Below are positions 38,334 through 47,363 of a DNA stretch of 64,000 nucleotides, piece after piece. The stretch comes from Pseudomonadales bacterium (GTDB lineage Bacteria > Pseudomonadota > Gammaproteobacteria > Pseudomonadales > Azotimanducaceae): the NCBI GenBank assembly GCA_028285415.1, contig JANQPF010000009.1:620001-684000 (forward strand), given 5' to 3'. Each line of letters starts with the position of its first letter. Within the stretch, counting starts at the first letter, position 1. Below the pieces are notes generated by a model. It searched no databases. It was given only the letters and a program-made list of their open reading frames with translations, and was not told the DNA's origin. A program made the translations under genes and the position numbers.

Positions 38334-41191
38334 CGGCGCACCTCCAGAGACGATGACATCGCGGAAGGCGGCTCGCCCATCTTCTGTAGCCGTTTGACGT
38401 AGGTTGGCGGCGTGACGCCGAGAAGCGCGGCGCCACCGGCGTGATTAGCCCCAACCACCGCGTCGATCTGCTCGAGCAGGCAGAGATCTATCGCTTCCGC
38501 AAGGGCGTCGGGCGCCTGTGCGTCAGTCATCACGCGGAGTAAAACCTCTTGCAGGGTGGGCAGCGCTGCCTGCCACTGAGGGCTGCGCAGGGTCAGCGGA
38601 TTGTCCTGGTGCTGCTGTGCTTTGGCGAGCTGGCGCCTGAGCGTCGTTTCCGGCACGCCCAGTAAACGTGCGGCTGATACCACAACGCGGTCATTCAGCT
38701 CCCACGCGGACAGTACCGTGAGCTCGCTGAGCCAGCGGCCGATGGGGCCTTCCGGCTGCCCGTCGTTGAATACGGCGGTGATCTGATCGCTGAGGAGCGA
38801 AGCCAGTGCAAACCACGGGTCTTCGTCAACAGTGCTCTCCTGCGATGACACGGCCGGCGGTTGCCCGAGCGAAGCAGAACCGGGTAGCGCTGCCTGCTCG
38901 TTGAGCTCCAGATCATCCGCCTGGAGCCGGCCGGACTTGACGAGCAGCACCGCACGCATGAGAACGTTCTCCAGCTCCCGAACGTTGCCGGGCCAGGGGT
39001 ACGTGCGGACCTTGAGCCACGCAGACTCCGTCAGTCCCTCGATGCGGCTGTCAAAACGACTGTTGAAATCATGAACAAAGTGCTCCACGAGCGCCGGAAG
39101 ATCATCAACCCGCTGGCGCAGCGGCGGCACTTTGACCTGGATCGCCTGAAGACGGAAGTAGAGGTCAGCCCGGAATCGGCCCTCCTGCACTTCCGCCTGC
39201 AAGTCGCGGTTGGTTGCGCAGATGATGCGTGTATCAATCTGTTGCGTTGCTGTGGCGCCTACGGCAACCAGCTCTTTTTCCTGCACAAAGCGCAGGAGCT
39301 TCGCCTGCACGTCGAGTGGCAGTTCGCCAATCTCGTCGAGAAAAAGCGTCCCGCCGTGTGCCTGCGCAATGCGGCCTTCCGAGGCGGCATCTGCGCCGGT
39401 GAACGCACCTTTGACCCGGCCAAACAGCTCGCTTTCGATGAGGCTGGGCGTAATTGCGCTGCAGTCGACGACGACAAACGGCGCGGTACTGCGCTGGCTG
39501 ACAGCGTGGATGGCGCGCGCCATGACTTCCTTGCCGGCGCCGCTCTCGCCCATGACCAGCACGGAAACGTCCGTCGGGGCAATCCGCGCGACGAAGTCCA
39601 TGACGTCGCGCATGGCAACCGAGTGATGGATCTGTACAGATCGAACGACGTCGTCCTGTGGGTGAAGATCGCTGAGCTTTTCACGCAGCGCTTCACTCTC
39701 CCGCTCGTGCAGCGCCAGGTGATGTAGGACAAGCTTGGCGCGATCGAGCGCACCAGCCACCTGGTCGGCAAGCGCGCAGAGAAAGAGATCGTCGGCAGTG
39801 TCCAGCGGCTCGCGGCGCTCAATGTAAAGACACCCCTGAATCTGGTGTCGGGCGATCAACGGTATGGCAATGCCAGTGCCGGCGACAGGGTCGTCCGCAC
39901 GCACGGATTCCCGACGTCGCAGCGCCTGGGCAATGGTCCGACGGCTGCGTCCCGTCAGCACGTCTTCCGCACCTGCATCCACCCGGCCGAGGGGCTGGAG
40001 TTCGCCGGCAACGTCTTCGACCAGGACCACAATCTCGGCCCCAAGACGTACCTGTAAAAGATCGCCAAACTGAGAAGCCACTTCGTCAGGTGCGGTTTCA
40101 CCGGCAATGAGCTCGAGCGTCTGCCAGAGGATGTAGTTGTTGCGGTAGCCGCGCTCCGGATCGGTCAAGAGGCTGCTCGCCAGATGGTGCTGATTGAGCT
40201 CGCTCTCCGGCAGCGCCTCGGAATAGGCGACGCTGGTCTGTCCGCCCCTGAGGCGCGCATAGTCGAGTGCCTGCTCGGCCGCGAGGCAGAGCGTTTGCGG
40301 GTCATCGCCACCGGTGGCCAGCACGTAGCCGATACTCGTGCTGATGTCCCCGATGCCCGCCGTTCTTCGCAACGGATCGAGCGCCCGCTCGAGCTTCTCT
40401 GCCAGCAGGCGGCTGCCCTCGTGATCCTGGACCTGCGCAATCACTGCAAACTGCGCTTCGCGATAGCAGAAGAGCCCATCGTCCTTGCGCACCACCATCT
40501 CCAGATGGCGGGCAGCGTCTTGCAACAGCTGTTCAGCACGTTCCTGACCGAAGGTGTTGCGCTGCTGGGCATACCCGTCGACGCTCAAGAGATAAAGGGC
40601 TGTTGTGCCGACGTCGGCACCATCGAACGGGCGGCGCAGCCGCGAGCGAAATTCTGCGGCTCCGGGAAGTCCGGTAATCGGGTCGGCATGCGCCTGACGA
40701 CTCTGGTAAAGCCCCCACAGTGCCTGGGCGGCAACGCCAATCAAAAGCTCCGCAAGTGCCCCGGTATCCGGCTCGTAGTCAAAACGCCCGGCAAGGTCCT
40801 CGCGATCGGCAAACGCCAGTGCAAACCACAGGGAACCCAGAACTTCGCGGGTTGCGCCGCGCTTCTCGAACGTCTTGAACTGGCTGGGCATGGCCGCCAG
40901 CAGCTGATCGGAAACGTCGATCTGCATGGCGACGCAGCTTTGTTCTTCACAAATGTAGAGCTTGAGCGCCTCTGGCAGCCCAAAAATCGCGCGCTGTATC
41001 GGCGCAACCGGTGGCGCCGGCACACTCTGGTCTTCGGACCAGGATAGCGCCTGCAGAAGTGCCGTATCACCAACGGCCACATCGAGAGGTTGCCAGGCAT
41101 CGCCGCGCGGCAGGAGCCGCATGGCAGCGGCGTCAGCGTCCAGCAGCCGCAGCGTGCTCGACAGAACATTGTGTAGCGGTACCAGCCGCAT
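38330..41191 (-). CDS. Sigma-54-dependent activator with degenerate GGDEF and GAF-like N-domains
   Basis: 953 residues. The N-terminal part includes a GGDEF-like domain (about 165-320, starts DPITGLPGAAEFRSRL) whose signature is CYREAQF, not GGDEF, so it probably senses or binds a nucleotide instead of making it. A GAF-like domain follows (about 350-510, LQPLGRVDAG, AIPLIARHQIQGCLYIE). The AAA+ domain (about 540-770) has Walker A GESGAGKE, the sigma-54 contact loop GAFTGA, Walker B GGTLFLDEIGEL and YPWPGNVRELENVL. The C-terminus holds two HTH-like helices pairs, one Fis-like (GGAALLGVTPPTYVKRLQKMG). Translation is coupled to the diguanylate cyclase. Target promoters are not shown. Confidence 0.88.
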   Translation of the reverse strand: MRLVPLHNVLSSTLRLLDADAAAMRLLPRGDAWQPLDVAVGDTALLQALSWSEDQSVPAPPVAPIQRAIFGLPEALKLYICEEQSCVAMQIDVSDQLLAAMPSQFKTFEKRGATREVLGSLWFALAFADREDLAGRFDYEPDTGALAELLIGVAAQALWGLYQSRQAHADPITGLPGAAEFRSRLRRPFDGADVGTTALYLLSVDGYAQQRNTFGQERAEQLLQDAARHLEMVVRKDDGLFCYREAQFAVIAQVQDHEGSRLLAEKLERALDPLRRTAGIGDISTSIGYVLATGGDDPQTLCLAAEQALDYARLRGGQTSVAYSEALPESELNQHHLASSLLTDPERGYRNNYILWQTLELIAGETAPDEVASQFGDLLQVRLGAEIVVLVEDVAGELQPLGRVDAGAEDVLTGRSRRTIAQALRRRESVRADDPVAGTGIAIPLIARHQIQGCLYIERREPLDTADDLFLCALADQVAGALDRAKLVLHHLALHERESEALREKLSDLHPQDDVVRSVQIHHSVAMRDVMDFVARIAPTDVSVLVMGESGAGKEVMARAIHAVSQRSTAPFVVVDCSAITPSLIESELFGRVKGAFTGADAASEGRIAQAHGGTLFLDEIGELPLDVQAKLLRFVQEKELVAVGATATQQIDTRIICATNRDLQAEVQEGRFRADLYFRLQAIQVKVPPLRQRVDDLPALVEHFVHDFNSRFDSRIEGLTESAWLKVRTYPWPGNVRELENVLMRAVLLVKSGRLQADDLELNEQAALPGSASLGQPPAVSSQESTVDEDPWFALASLLSDQITAVFNDGQPEGPIGRWLSELTVLSAWELNDRVVVSAARLLGVPETTLRRQLAKAQQHQDNPLTLRSPQWQAALPTLQEVLLRVMTDAQAPDALAEAIDLCLLEQIDAVVGANHAGGAALLGVTPPTYVKRLQKMGEPPSAMSSSLEVRR

Positions 41192-41335
41192 CCCTAAGGC
41201 CTACACCCGTGACAACGAGCCGCAATATAGCGGTGCCACCCACCCGAAAACTGGCGGTACTTCTCATTGCCGCCACAAAAACGGCGGACGCGTCAAAACA
41301 ACCGGCAAAATGTAAATTATATTGACTTAAACGCG

Positions 41336-42571
41336 CTAAATCCGGCGCCAGCGACCGGCCAGGACCAGCGCCGGCCCGTATTCAGGGTGGAAGGCGAGAA
41401 TCTGCTCGAGCATGCGCTCGGCGCTCTCCTCAAAGCCGTCCGCGTGGGCGGCACGGGCTTCTGCCAGCAGGGTTTCGGCGAGCGTTTCACGCAGTTCGAG
41501 AGCCCGCGGATTGTTAGGCGCCTGTGCCAGCACGCGACTCAGCACCGTGACGGCATTTTCTTCTGGCGGCCATGTGAGATACCCGTTTGCCAGCAGCGCT
41601 GTCACTTCACCGAGCGCTATTGGCACGTCGACGGGCGGTGCCGACTGGGGCGACCCGTTTTCGTCCTGCTGCAGGATTGACGCCGGTACGCCCGCATCGT
41701 CTGCCGCAGTGATTCCATCGCGATCTGCAGTCCCAGGCCGGGCCTGGTCTGCAGAGATCCCGGTCGTTTCGGGCACCGGTTCACTTATCTGCGCTTCGTC
41801 GAGTGGCGAGGTCGACGTCTCCGCCACAACGCTGTCAACCGGCGGCGGGTCAGCGGCGCCCGGTGTGGGTTCGACAGATTCGCGGACCGCTTGCGGTGAT
41901 TCGGATGTGGGGCTGAGAAACCGATCGAACAGGAGCAGTCCCACCACTGCCGTCAGCACCAGCAGCGTGCCGGACAAAAGCCACACGGCACGGCGGTTGC
42001 CGCGGTTGTAGGGCATCGGCGTGTAGCGCATATCATCCGGAATCTCCGGCACCACAATCACGCCGGATTCGCCCACCTTCTGCTCACGAGCGGTCGTTAT
42101 TTTCGGTGCCGGCCGAGCCGGGCTGCTGGCGGCAACGCTGGCGGCGGCAGCACGGCGCGCTTCTTCCGCCTCTGCCGCTGCAGCCTTGGCGTCGAACGTG
42201 ACCGCAACGCGCATGTCAATTTGACCCCGATGCAGCGACTGGCTGACATACACCTCGTTGTGTGGAAACTCGAGCAAAGTGCCCCGTGATAGCACGAGAC
42301 CCGCGGCATCGGTGCTCCACTTTTCACCGCGAGCAAGCTGCGCTGGCCCGGCCAGACTCGACACGACCAGCTGCACACCCTCCCGCGCCAGCGTCAGCCA
42401 GCGCTCCGCCGGATCACGCCCATCGAGACATAGACCACCGAGCGCGTCCTCCCCCAGAGTCACCGTGTTGCGAATCTTGATGGCAAGACCGTCCTGATTG
42501 GCAATCAGATACCAATCTTCGTTTTCATAGTCTTTCCGGGTCGTCACGCACAGGTCCGCTACTCGAGGCAA
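41336..42571 (-). CDS. FHA-like / TPR membrane protein
   Basis: 411 residues. The N-terminal part (about 15-125) is a beta-rich domain that looks FHA-like (LAIKIRNTVTLGEDALGGLCLDGRDPAERWLTL, NEVYVSQSL). An Ala-rich linker leads to one membrane helix (AVWLLSGTLLVLTAVVGLLLF, about 200-220). A long Ser/Pro/Glu-rich spacer follows, then a TPR-like pair (about 325-410: LANGYLTWPPEENAVTVLSRVLAQAPNNPRALELRETLAETLLAEARAAHADGFEESAERMLEQILAFHPEYGPA). The TPR unit matches those of the protein at 62496-63878. No enzyme motif; possibly a scaffold. It is co-directional with the sigma-54 activator, with 144 bp between. Confidence 0.6.
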   Translation of the reverse strand: MPRVADLCVTTRKDYENEDWYLIANQDGLAIKIRNTVTLGEDALGGLCLDGRDPAERWLTLAREGVQLVVSSLAGPAQLARGEKWSTDAAGLVLSRGTLLEFPHNEVYVSQSLHRGQIDMRVAVTFDAKAAAAEAEEARRAAAASVAASSPARPAPKITTAREQKVGESGVIVVPEIPDDMRYTPMPYNRGNRRAVWLLSGTLLVLTAVVGLLLFDRFLSPTSESPQAVRESVEPTPGAADPPPVDSVVAETSTSPLDEAQISEPVPETTGISADQARPGTADRDGITAADDAGVPASILQQDENGSPQSAPPVDVPIALGEVTALLANGYLTWPPEENAVTVLSRVLAQAPNNPRALELRETLAETLLAEARAAHADGFEESAERMLEQILAFHPEYGPALVLAGRWRRI

Positions 42572-42678
42572 GCCGCTTACTATGGCACGCCGGGCGCGTA
42601 TTGAGTAGATCCCGGCACCGGGAGCCAGCGGGACTCAGGCGTTGCATCTTCCCGCCGGATACCGGATGCTTAGGGCAT

Positions 42679-42705
42679 CTCTATGCAAAAGGGGTGCATA
42701 GGGGA
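42679..42705 (+). promoter_or_regulatory. Strong leader hairpin upstream of the TonB receptor
   Basis: CTCTATGCA pairs with TGCATAGGGG around an AAAGGGG loop, about nine pairs with wobble. No T-run follows, so it is not a terminator. It lies 97 bp before the receptor start, in an AT/GC-mixed leader of 231 bp. I found no match to the cobalamin riboswitch core. It may stabilise or regulate the leader RNA. Confidence 0.35.
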
Positions 42706-42802
42706 CGTAATAAAGCCGGTGTCGATAGGGAGTTACGTCGAAAGCCGGATGCTCGACATCAGGAGCTGCAATGGCTGCTGCGGGCAATGAGGAGGGGTAA
42801 AC

Positions 42803-45661
42803 ATGTCTTACGCGTTACGCAGTGGCGTCGCACTATCGTGCCTGCTGGCTGCATTTAATCTGTGGGCGGAAGAAACTGGCCGCGTCATTGAGGAAATGGT
42901 TGTCACCGCCGAAAAGCGGCAATCCACCGTTTCCGATACATCCATCTCGATCACCGCAATCAGCGAAATGATGTTGGAAGAACAGGGCATTCAATCCGCC
43001 AACGAGTTCGTCAACTTCATTCCCGCAACCACGCGGGATAACTTCGACATCCGGATCCGCGGCGTTGGCCGCAACTTCAGGAGCCTCGGCGGCGACCCCG
43101 GGGTGGCCACCTACTACAACGGCATTTATTCGGAGGACGCGCTCATTGCGCTGACCGAGAACGCGTTGTGGGATATCGAACGGATTGAGGTGCTGCGCGG
43201 ACCGCAGGGTACGCTCTACGGCCGCAACTCCATCGGCGGCGCGATCAACTACATCACGAAAAAGCCCAGCGACGAGTTCGAAGGAGAGCTGCGCGGGCAG
43301 TTTGGTGAGTTCGACACCCGCGAGTACTACCTGATGTTGTCCGGACCCATGACCGATACCACCGGGTACCGTATCAACGCGTCCAAGCTCGAGCGCGACG
43401 GCTGGCAGGAAGGTCAGTTCGGCACCGAAGACGTGGATTCGACCAATGACCAGACCTTCGCGCTGTCGTTGAAATGGGAACCCACCGACAACTTCTCCAT
43501 CAACACCCGCTACAACAATCGCCGCAGCTATCGAATCATCGGTCAGAGCATGATCATGAACGAAGGCTGGGGCAGCCGCAGAGGCACGCGCAGCACCGAC
43601 CTCTACGCCTTCGGTATCCGGCCGGTCTGCACTGGCTTATTCGTAAGCGACCAGGCCGGATGTCTCGCCGCTGCACCCGCCGGGGTTGAAATGTTCACCG
43701 ATCCCGCCACCGGCGCGGTCGGCTACGGCGCCGCCATTCGGCCCGGAGTGGACGGCGCAGGCAGCGCCTTCCCCAACCCCGAGTTCAACGGCCGCGGCTA
43801 TCTCAACGATTCGGATTTCGACGACGTTGACCCGGAAGCCTTCACAAACGACCTCAATGATGAAGAGTTCGACCAGGAAGCCGTTTCCCTCGAAGCGGTG
43901 TGGGATGTCAGCGACAACCTGACGGTGAAATACCTCTACGGCTACACGGACTTCCTGTACACGTTCAACATCCAGGGCGACTACTCCGACTCGACGTTCT
44001 CGGATACGGGCTCACGGACGCACGAGGAAGTCTATTCCTGGTCCCATGAGCTGACGTTCATCTGGGATCCGACGGACAACCTCAACATCACCGCCGGCGC
44101 CTATAAGTTCTTCAGTAACCGCTTGCAGGACTTCTCGTTCCAGAACAACTTCGACCAGAATCGTCTGCGCATGCCGGCCAATTACGGGCAGCTGGACACG
44201 CCTCAGGCGCTGCTGGGCAACTTCAGCGTGCTGCAGATCTCGGGCATCGGCCCTGCTGTCGGCCTGGGTGATGCCCCCATCGGCAGCACCATCTCCGGCA
44301 GATGGGATGGTGATATCGACGGTCGCGGATCGTTCTACGTGCAGAAAAACAAGAACAGCACCACCCAGAACGCGGTCTATGCTCAAGGTACCTACACGTT
44401 CAACGAGAACTTTGCGCTGACCCTGGGTCTGCGCTGGGCGGAGGACGAAAAAGACGTCTTCGAGAACCGCGGCGGCTACGTTGAAGCCAACTTCGTGGGC
44501 GGCTTCAGCGACGCATTCGCGTTGTTCCCGCCCCTCGTGGGCATTGGCTTTGCGGAGTATGCGGCGCTGACCTACAACCACCCGTTCAACGCGCTTTTCA
44601 ATCCCAACGACCCGATCATTAATAGCGGGCTTGCGCTACAGAACGTGCTGATGGGCAACGCCATTGCGACCGCCGATCCCGCCAATCCGATCATCCCGGT
44701 CTGCGCGCTCGACGATCCGAACTGCACCACGCCGCTGCGCCTGCAGGGGGTGCCGTTGTCCTGGAACGGGCGAGCTGAAGACGACGACACCTGGGATGAC
44801 ATCACCTGGCGTATCAATCTCGACTGGACCCCGAACGATGACACGCTGATTTATCTGTCGGCGACAACCGGGTATCGAGCGGGCGGTTATGCTCTCGGTC
44901 TCGCCGACGCTCGTGTGGGTCCCACCCCAACCGAGCTGAAGCCGCTCTCCTACGATGAAGAGACGGTCATCGCATACGAACTCGGCTACAAAGGCACGCT
45001 GCTCGACGGCACGCTGCAATTGAACACCGCCGTCTATCGCTACGACTATGAGGGTTATCAGGACAGCGTCGATATCTTCGATCCAACCCAGAATGCCTTT
45101 CGCAGCATTGCCACCAACACTGGAGATGCCATCAATCAGGGCTTCGAAGTCGAAATCACGTGGCTGGCAACGGATAACCTGACCATCAACGGCAACTACA
45201 GTTGGACGGATACCGAGTACCAGGACGAGTTCTTTCTCCTGGAAGACGACAATCCGCTTGCACCGGAGCCGCTGTTCGGTGAGCGCCCGTTTGCCATCGA
45301 AGGCAATCGTCTGAAGGGTATCCCGGAACACAAGGCCACCGTCTGGGGCAGCTACGAGTGGCGCACGGAAATCGGCAAAATCGTCGCCGGCGCGTCGGTC
45401 GCCTACACCGGCGAATACAATACTTCCGGCATCGAACGCCCGCTCGACGAGCTGGATTCGCGCTTGCGCACCGACGTCAGCCTCTCCTGGTACAGCAAGG
45501 ACGAGAAAATCCGCGTCCGCGCATTTGTCGACAACGTATTCGACGAGCGCATGTACCGTGGCATCGACACCGGCACAGCGGCCAACAACTTCCGCTACAC
45601 CGCCCAACTCCTGTATCCGCGATACTGGGGTGTCGACATCCGCTACGGATTCGGCGGCTAG
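42803..45661 (+). CDS. TonB-dependent outer-membrane receptor
   Basis: 952 residues. Signal peptide (LRSGVALSCLLAAFNLWA), then a TonB-box-like VIEEMVVTAEKR, then the plug (about 40-160: ISEMMLEEQGIQSANEFVNFIPATT, IRIRGVGRNF, IERIEVLRGPQGTLYGRNSIGGAINYITKKP, the classic plug end). The rest is a 22-strand barrel ending with FRYTAQLLYPRYWGVDIRYGFGG. Substrates of this type include siderophores, vitamin B12, carbohydrates, nucleosides and sterols; nothing here specifies one. AGGAGGGG precedes the ATG. The adjoining acyl-CoA synthetase and P450 suggest a hydrophobic substrate, as inference. Confidence 0.93.
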   Translation: MSYALRSGVALSCLLAAFNLWAEETGRVIEEMVVTAEKRQSTVSDTSISITAISEMMLEEQGIQSANEFVNFIPATTRDNFDIRIRGVGRNFRSLGGDPGVATYYNGIYSEDALIALTENALWDIERIEVLRGPQGTLYGRNSIGGAINYITKKPSDEFEGELRGQFGEFDTREYYLMLSGPMTDTTGYRINASKLERDGWQEGQFGTEDVDSTNDQTFALSLKWEPTDNFSINTRYNNRRSYRIIGQSMIMNEGWGSRRGTRSTDLYAFGIRPVCTGLFVSDQAGCLAAAPAGVEMFTDPATGAVGYGAAIRPGVDGAGSAFPNPEFNGRGYLNDSDFDDVDPEAFTNDLNDEEFDQEAVSLEAVWDVSDNLTVKYLYGYTDFLYTFNIQGDYSDSTFSDTGSRTHEEVYSWSHELTFIWDPTDNLNITAGAYKFFSNRLQDFSFQNNFDQNRLRMPANYGQLDTPQALLGNFSVLQISGIGPAVGLGDAPIGSTISGRWDGDIDGRGSFYVQKNKNSTTQNAVYAQGTYTFNENFALTLGLRWAEDEKDVFENRGGYVEANFVGGFSDAFALFPPLVGIGFAEYAALTYNHPFNALFNPNDPIINSGLALQNVLMGNAIATADPANPIIPVCALDDPNCTTPLRLQGVPLSWNGRAEDDDTWDDITWRINLDWTPNDDTLIYLSATTGYRAGGYALGLADARVGPTPTELKPLSYDEETVIAYELGYKGTLLDGTLQLNTAVYRYDYEGYQDSVDIFDPTQNAFRSIATNTGDAINQGFEVEITWLATDNLTINGNYSWTDTEYQDEFFLLEDDNPLAPEPLFGERPFAIEGNRLKGIPEHKATVWGSYEWRTEIGKIVAGASVAYTGEYNTSGIERPLDELDSRLRTDVSLSWYSKDEKIRVRAFVDNVFDERMYRGIDTGTAANNFRYTAQLLYPRYWGVDIRYGFGG

Positions 45662-45678
45662 GCGCACCACCACCGCAA

Positions 45679-45707
45679 AGCCCCATCATTCGATGGGGCT
45701 TTTTTTT
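45679..45707 (+). terminator. Rho-independent terminator after the TonB receptor
   Basis: AGCCCCATC-ATTC-GATGGGGCT (9-bp perfect stem, 4-nt loop) followed by seven more T, 18 bp after the stop codon. A textbook intrinsic terminator. Confidence 0.95.
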
Positions 45708-45743
45708 GCCTGTCGCGGGCACCGCACGGTTTGACTATTTTGT

Positions 45744-45776
45744 TTACTTGCAAGCAACAGACCGAATCCGTATACA
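45744..45776 (+). promoter_or_regulatory. Promoter with TTGCAA palindrome before acyl-CoA synthetase
   Basis: TTGCAA (45748-45753), 17 bp, TATACA (45771-45776) form a fair sigma-70 promoter 33 bp before the start of the synthetase. The -35 box sits in TTACTTGCAAGCAA (45744-45757), a near-perfect palindrome of the sort bound by TetR-type repressors. No regulator gene is adjacent. Confidence 0.5.
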
Positions 45777-45808
45777 TCGTTTGAGGAGTAAGGGGGACAA
45801 AAGCAGTC

Positions 45809-47359
45809 ATGGCCGTACACGAACTGGAGGCATCCGTCGCAAACGGGATGCTGATTGCCTATCACGCTGAGCGCACGCCAGATGCCTCCGCGGTTGTCAC
45901 CGAGTATGGCGAGCGCACGTTTGCCGAGCTGAACGCCAATGCCAACCGCCTGGTGCGTCTCTTCGCAGAGCACGGTATCGGACCGGGAGACAGCGTGGCC
46001 GTCGTGAGCAAGAACCGCCCCGAGTTCATCGACGTCCTGGCCGCAACGACCCGTGCCGGTATTCGCTTCACGCCCATCAACTACCACCTCAAGGGCGAAG
46101 AGATTGGTTACATCGTCGACAACTGCGAAGCCAAAGCTTTCGTCGCCGACGCCCACCTCGGGCCACCGGTGGAGGAGGCTCCGCAATACGCCCCGAACGC
46201 TGCGCTGAAACTCTCCGTGGGCGGCGACATTCCAGGCTTTACGCCGTTCGATGACGCCGTAGCAGGCCGCGATGGCAGCGACGTCGACAATCCCACCCTG
46301 GGTTCGCGCATGCTGTATACCTCCGGGACTACCGGACGACCCAAAGGGGTCTACCGCAAAGAGCGCATCCCGGAAGCGCCGAACTGGGACGATACGCCGG
46401 CGGGTTACCAACCCGGGCACGATCGAGAGCTCGTCACCGGGCCGGCCTACCACGCTGCCCCGCTCCTCATCGACATCGTGCAGCCGCTCTGGTCCGGCGT
46501 CGGCATTGTCATGATGGACAAGTGGGACGCCGAGGAAACGCTGCGTCTCATCGAGGAACACCGCATCACGCACACCCACATGGTGGCGACGATGTTCCAT
46601 CGCCTGCTGATGCTGCCGGACGACGTGAAACGGCGCTACGACATCAGCTCCATGAAATTCCTGATCCATGGCGCGGCGCCGTGCCCGGTGCACGTCAAGC
46701 ACGCGATGATCGAGTGGTTCGGCCCTGTCATCTGGGAGTACTACGCGGCAACCGAGGGTGGCGGCGGCTTTCTTGTTGGATCGGAAGAGTGGCTGACGAA
46801 ACCGGGCACCGTCGGCTGTCCCGGCCCGGACTTCGACAACAAAATCCTCGATGACAACGGCAACGAGGTTGCGGTCGGCGAGGTCGGCACCATCTACATG
46901 CGCGCTCCGGAGAAAGGCCGCTTCGAGTACTACAAGGATCAGGAGAAAACCGGCAAGTCCTACATCGGCGAGTACTTCACCCTGGGCGACATGGGGTACT
47001 TCGACGAAGACGGCTATCTGTTCCTGACCGGTCGCAGCGCCGAGCTGATCATCTCGGGCGGGGTAAACATCTACCCGCAGGAAGTCGACAGCGAACTTTT
47101 GAAACACGACGCGGTGCTGGACGTCTGCACCATCGGCGTGCCCAACGACGAGTGGGGCGAGGAAGTGAAATCCGTCGTACAGCTGCAACCCGGCATCAAC
47201 CCTACGAACGAGCTGACGGAAGAGCTGATCACCTGGGCGCGTGACCGTCTGGCCAACTTCAAATGCCCGCGCACAATCGACTACACGGTTGAGCTGCCTC
47301 GGTCTGCGGCCGGCAAAATCCAGCGCCGGGTCGTGCGGGCGCCCTACTGGGAGTCCTGA
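45809..47359 (+). CDS. AMP-dependent acyl-CoA synthetase
   Basis: 516 residues, adenylate-forming enzyme (fatty-acid/aromatic acid CoA ligase type). P-loop-like motif YTSGTTGRPKGVYRK near residue 168, YYAATEGGGGFLVG near residue 314 (A5), TLGDMGYFDEDGYLFLTGRSAELIISGGVNIYPQEVD (A7-A8, around 390-430) and the catalytic Lys in PRSAAGKIQRRVVR at the C-terminus. It activates a carboxylic acid with ATP and CoA. It starts behind the palindromic promoter and lies 4 bp before the P450 gene, so they are one transcript. Substrate unknown. Confidence 0.93.
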   Translation: MAVHELEASVANGMLIAYHAERTPDASAVVTEYGERTFAELNANANRLVRLFAEHGIGPGDSVAVVSKNRPEFIDVLAATTRAGIRFTPINYHLKGEEIGYIVDNCEAKAFVADAHLGPPVEEAPQYAPNAALKLSVGGDIPGFTPFDDAVAGRDGSDVDNPTLGSRMLYTSGTTGRPKGVYRKERIPEAPNWDDTPAGYQPGHDRELVTGPAYHAAPLLIDIVQPLWSGVGIVMMDKWDAEETLRLIEEHRITHTHMVATMFHRLLMLPDDVKRRYDISSMKFLIHGAAPCPVHVKHAMIEWFGPVIWEYYAATEGGGGFLVGSEEWLTKPGTVGCPGPDFDNKILDDNGNEVAVGEVGTIYMRAPEKGRFEYYKDQEKTGKSYIGEYFTLGDMGYFDEDGYLFLTGRSAELIISGGVNIYPQEVDSELLKHDAVLDVCTIGVPNDEWGEEVKSVVQLQPGINPTNELTEELITWARDRLANFKCPRTIDYTVELPRSAAGKIQRRVVRAPYWES

Positions 47360-47363
47360 AGCC

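Noticed and set aside
42572-42802. Cobalamin riboswitch before the TonB receptor
   Set aside because: The conserved B12-box core could not be found; only a simple hairpin is visible.
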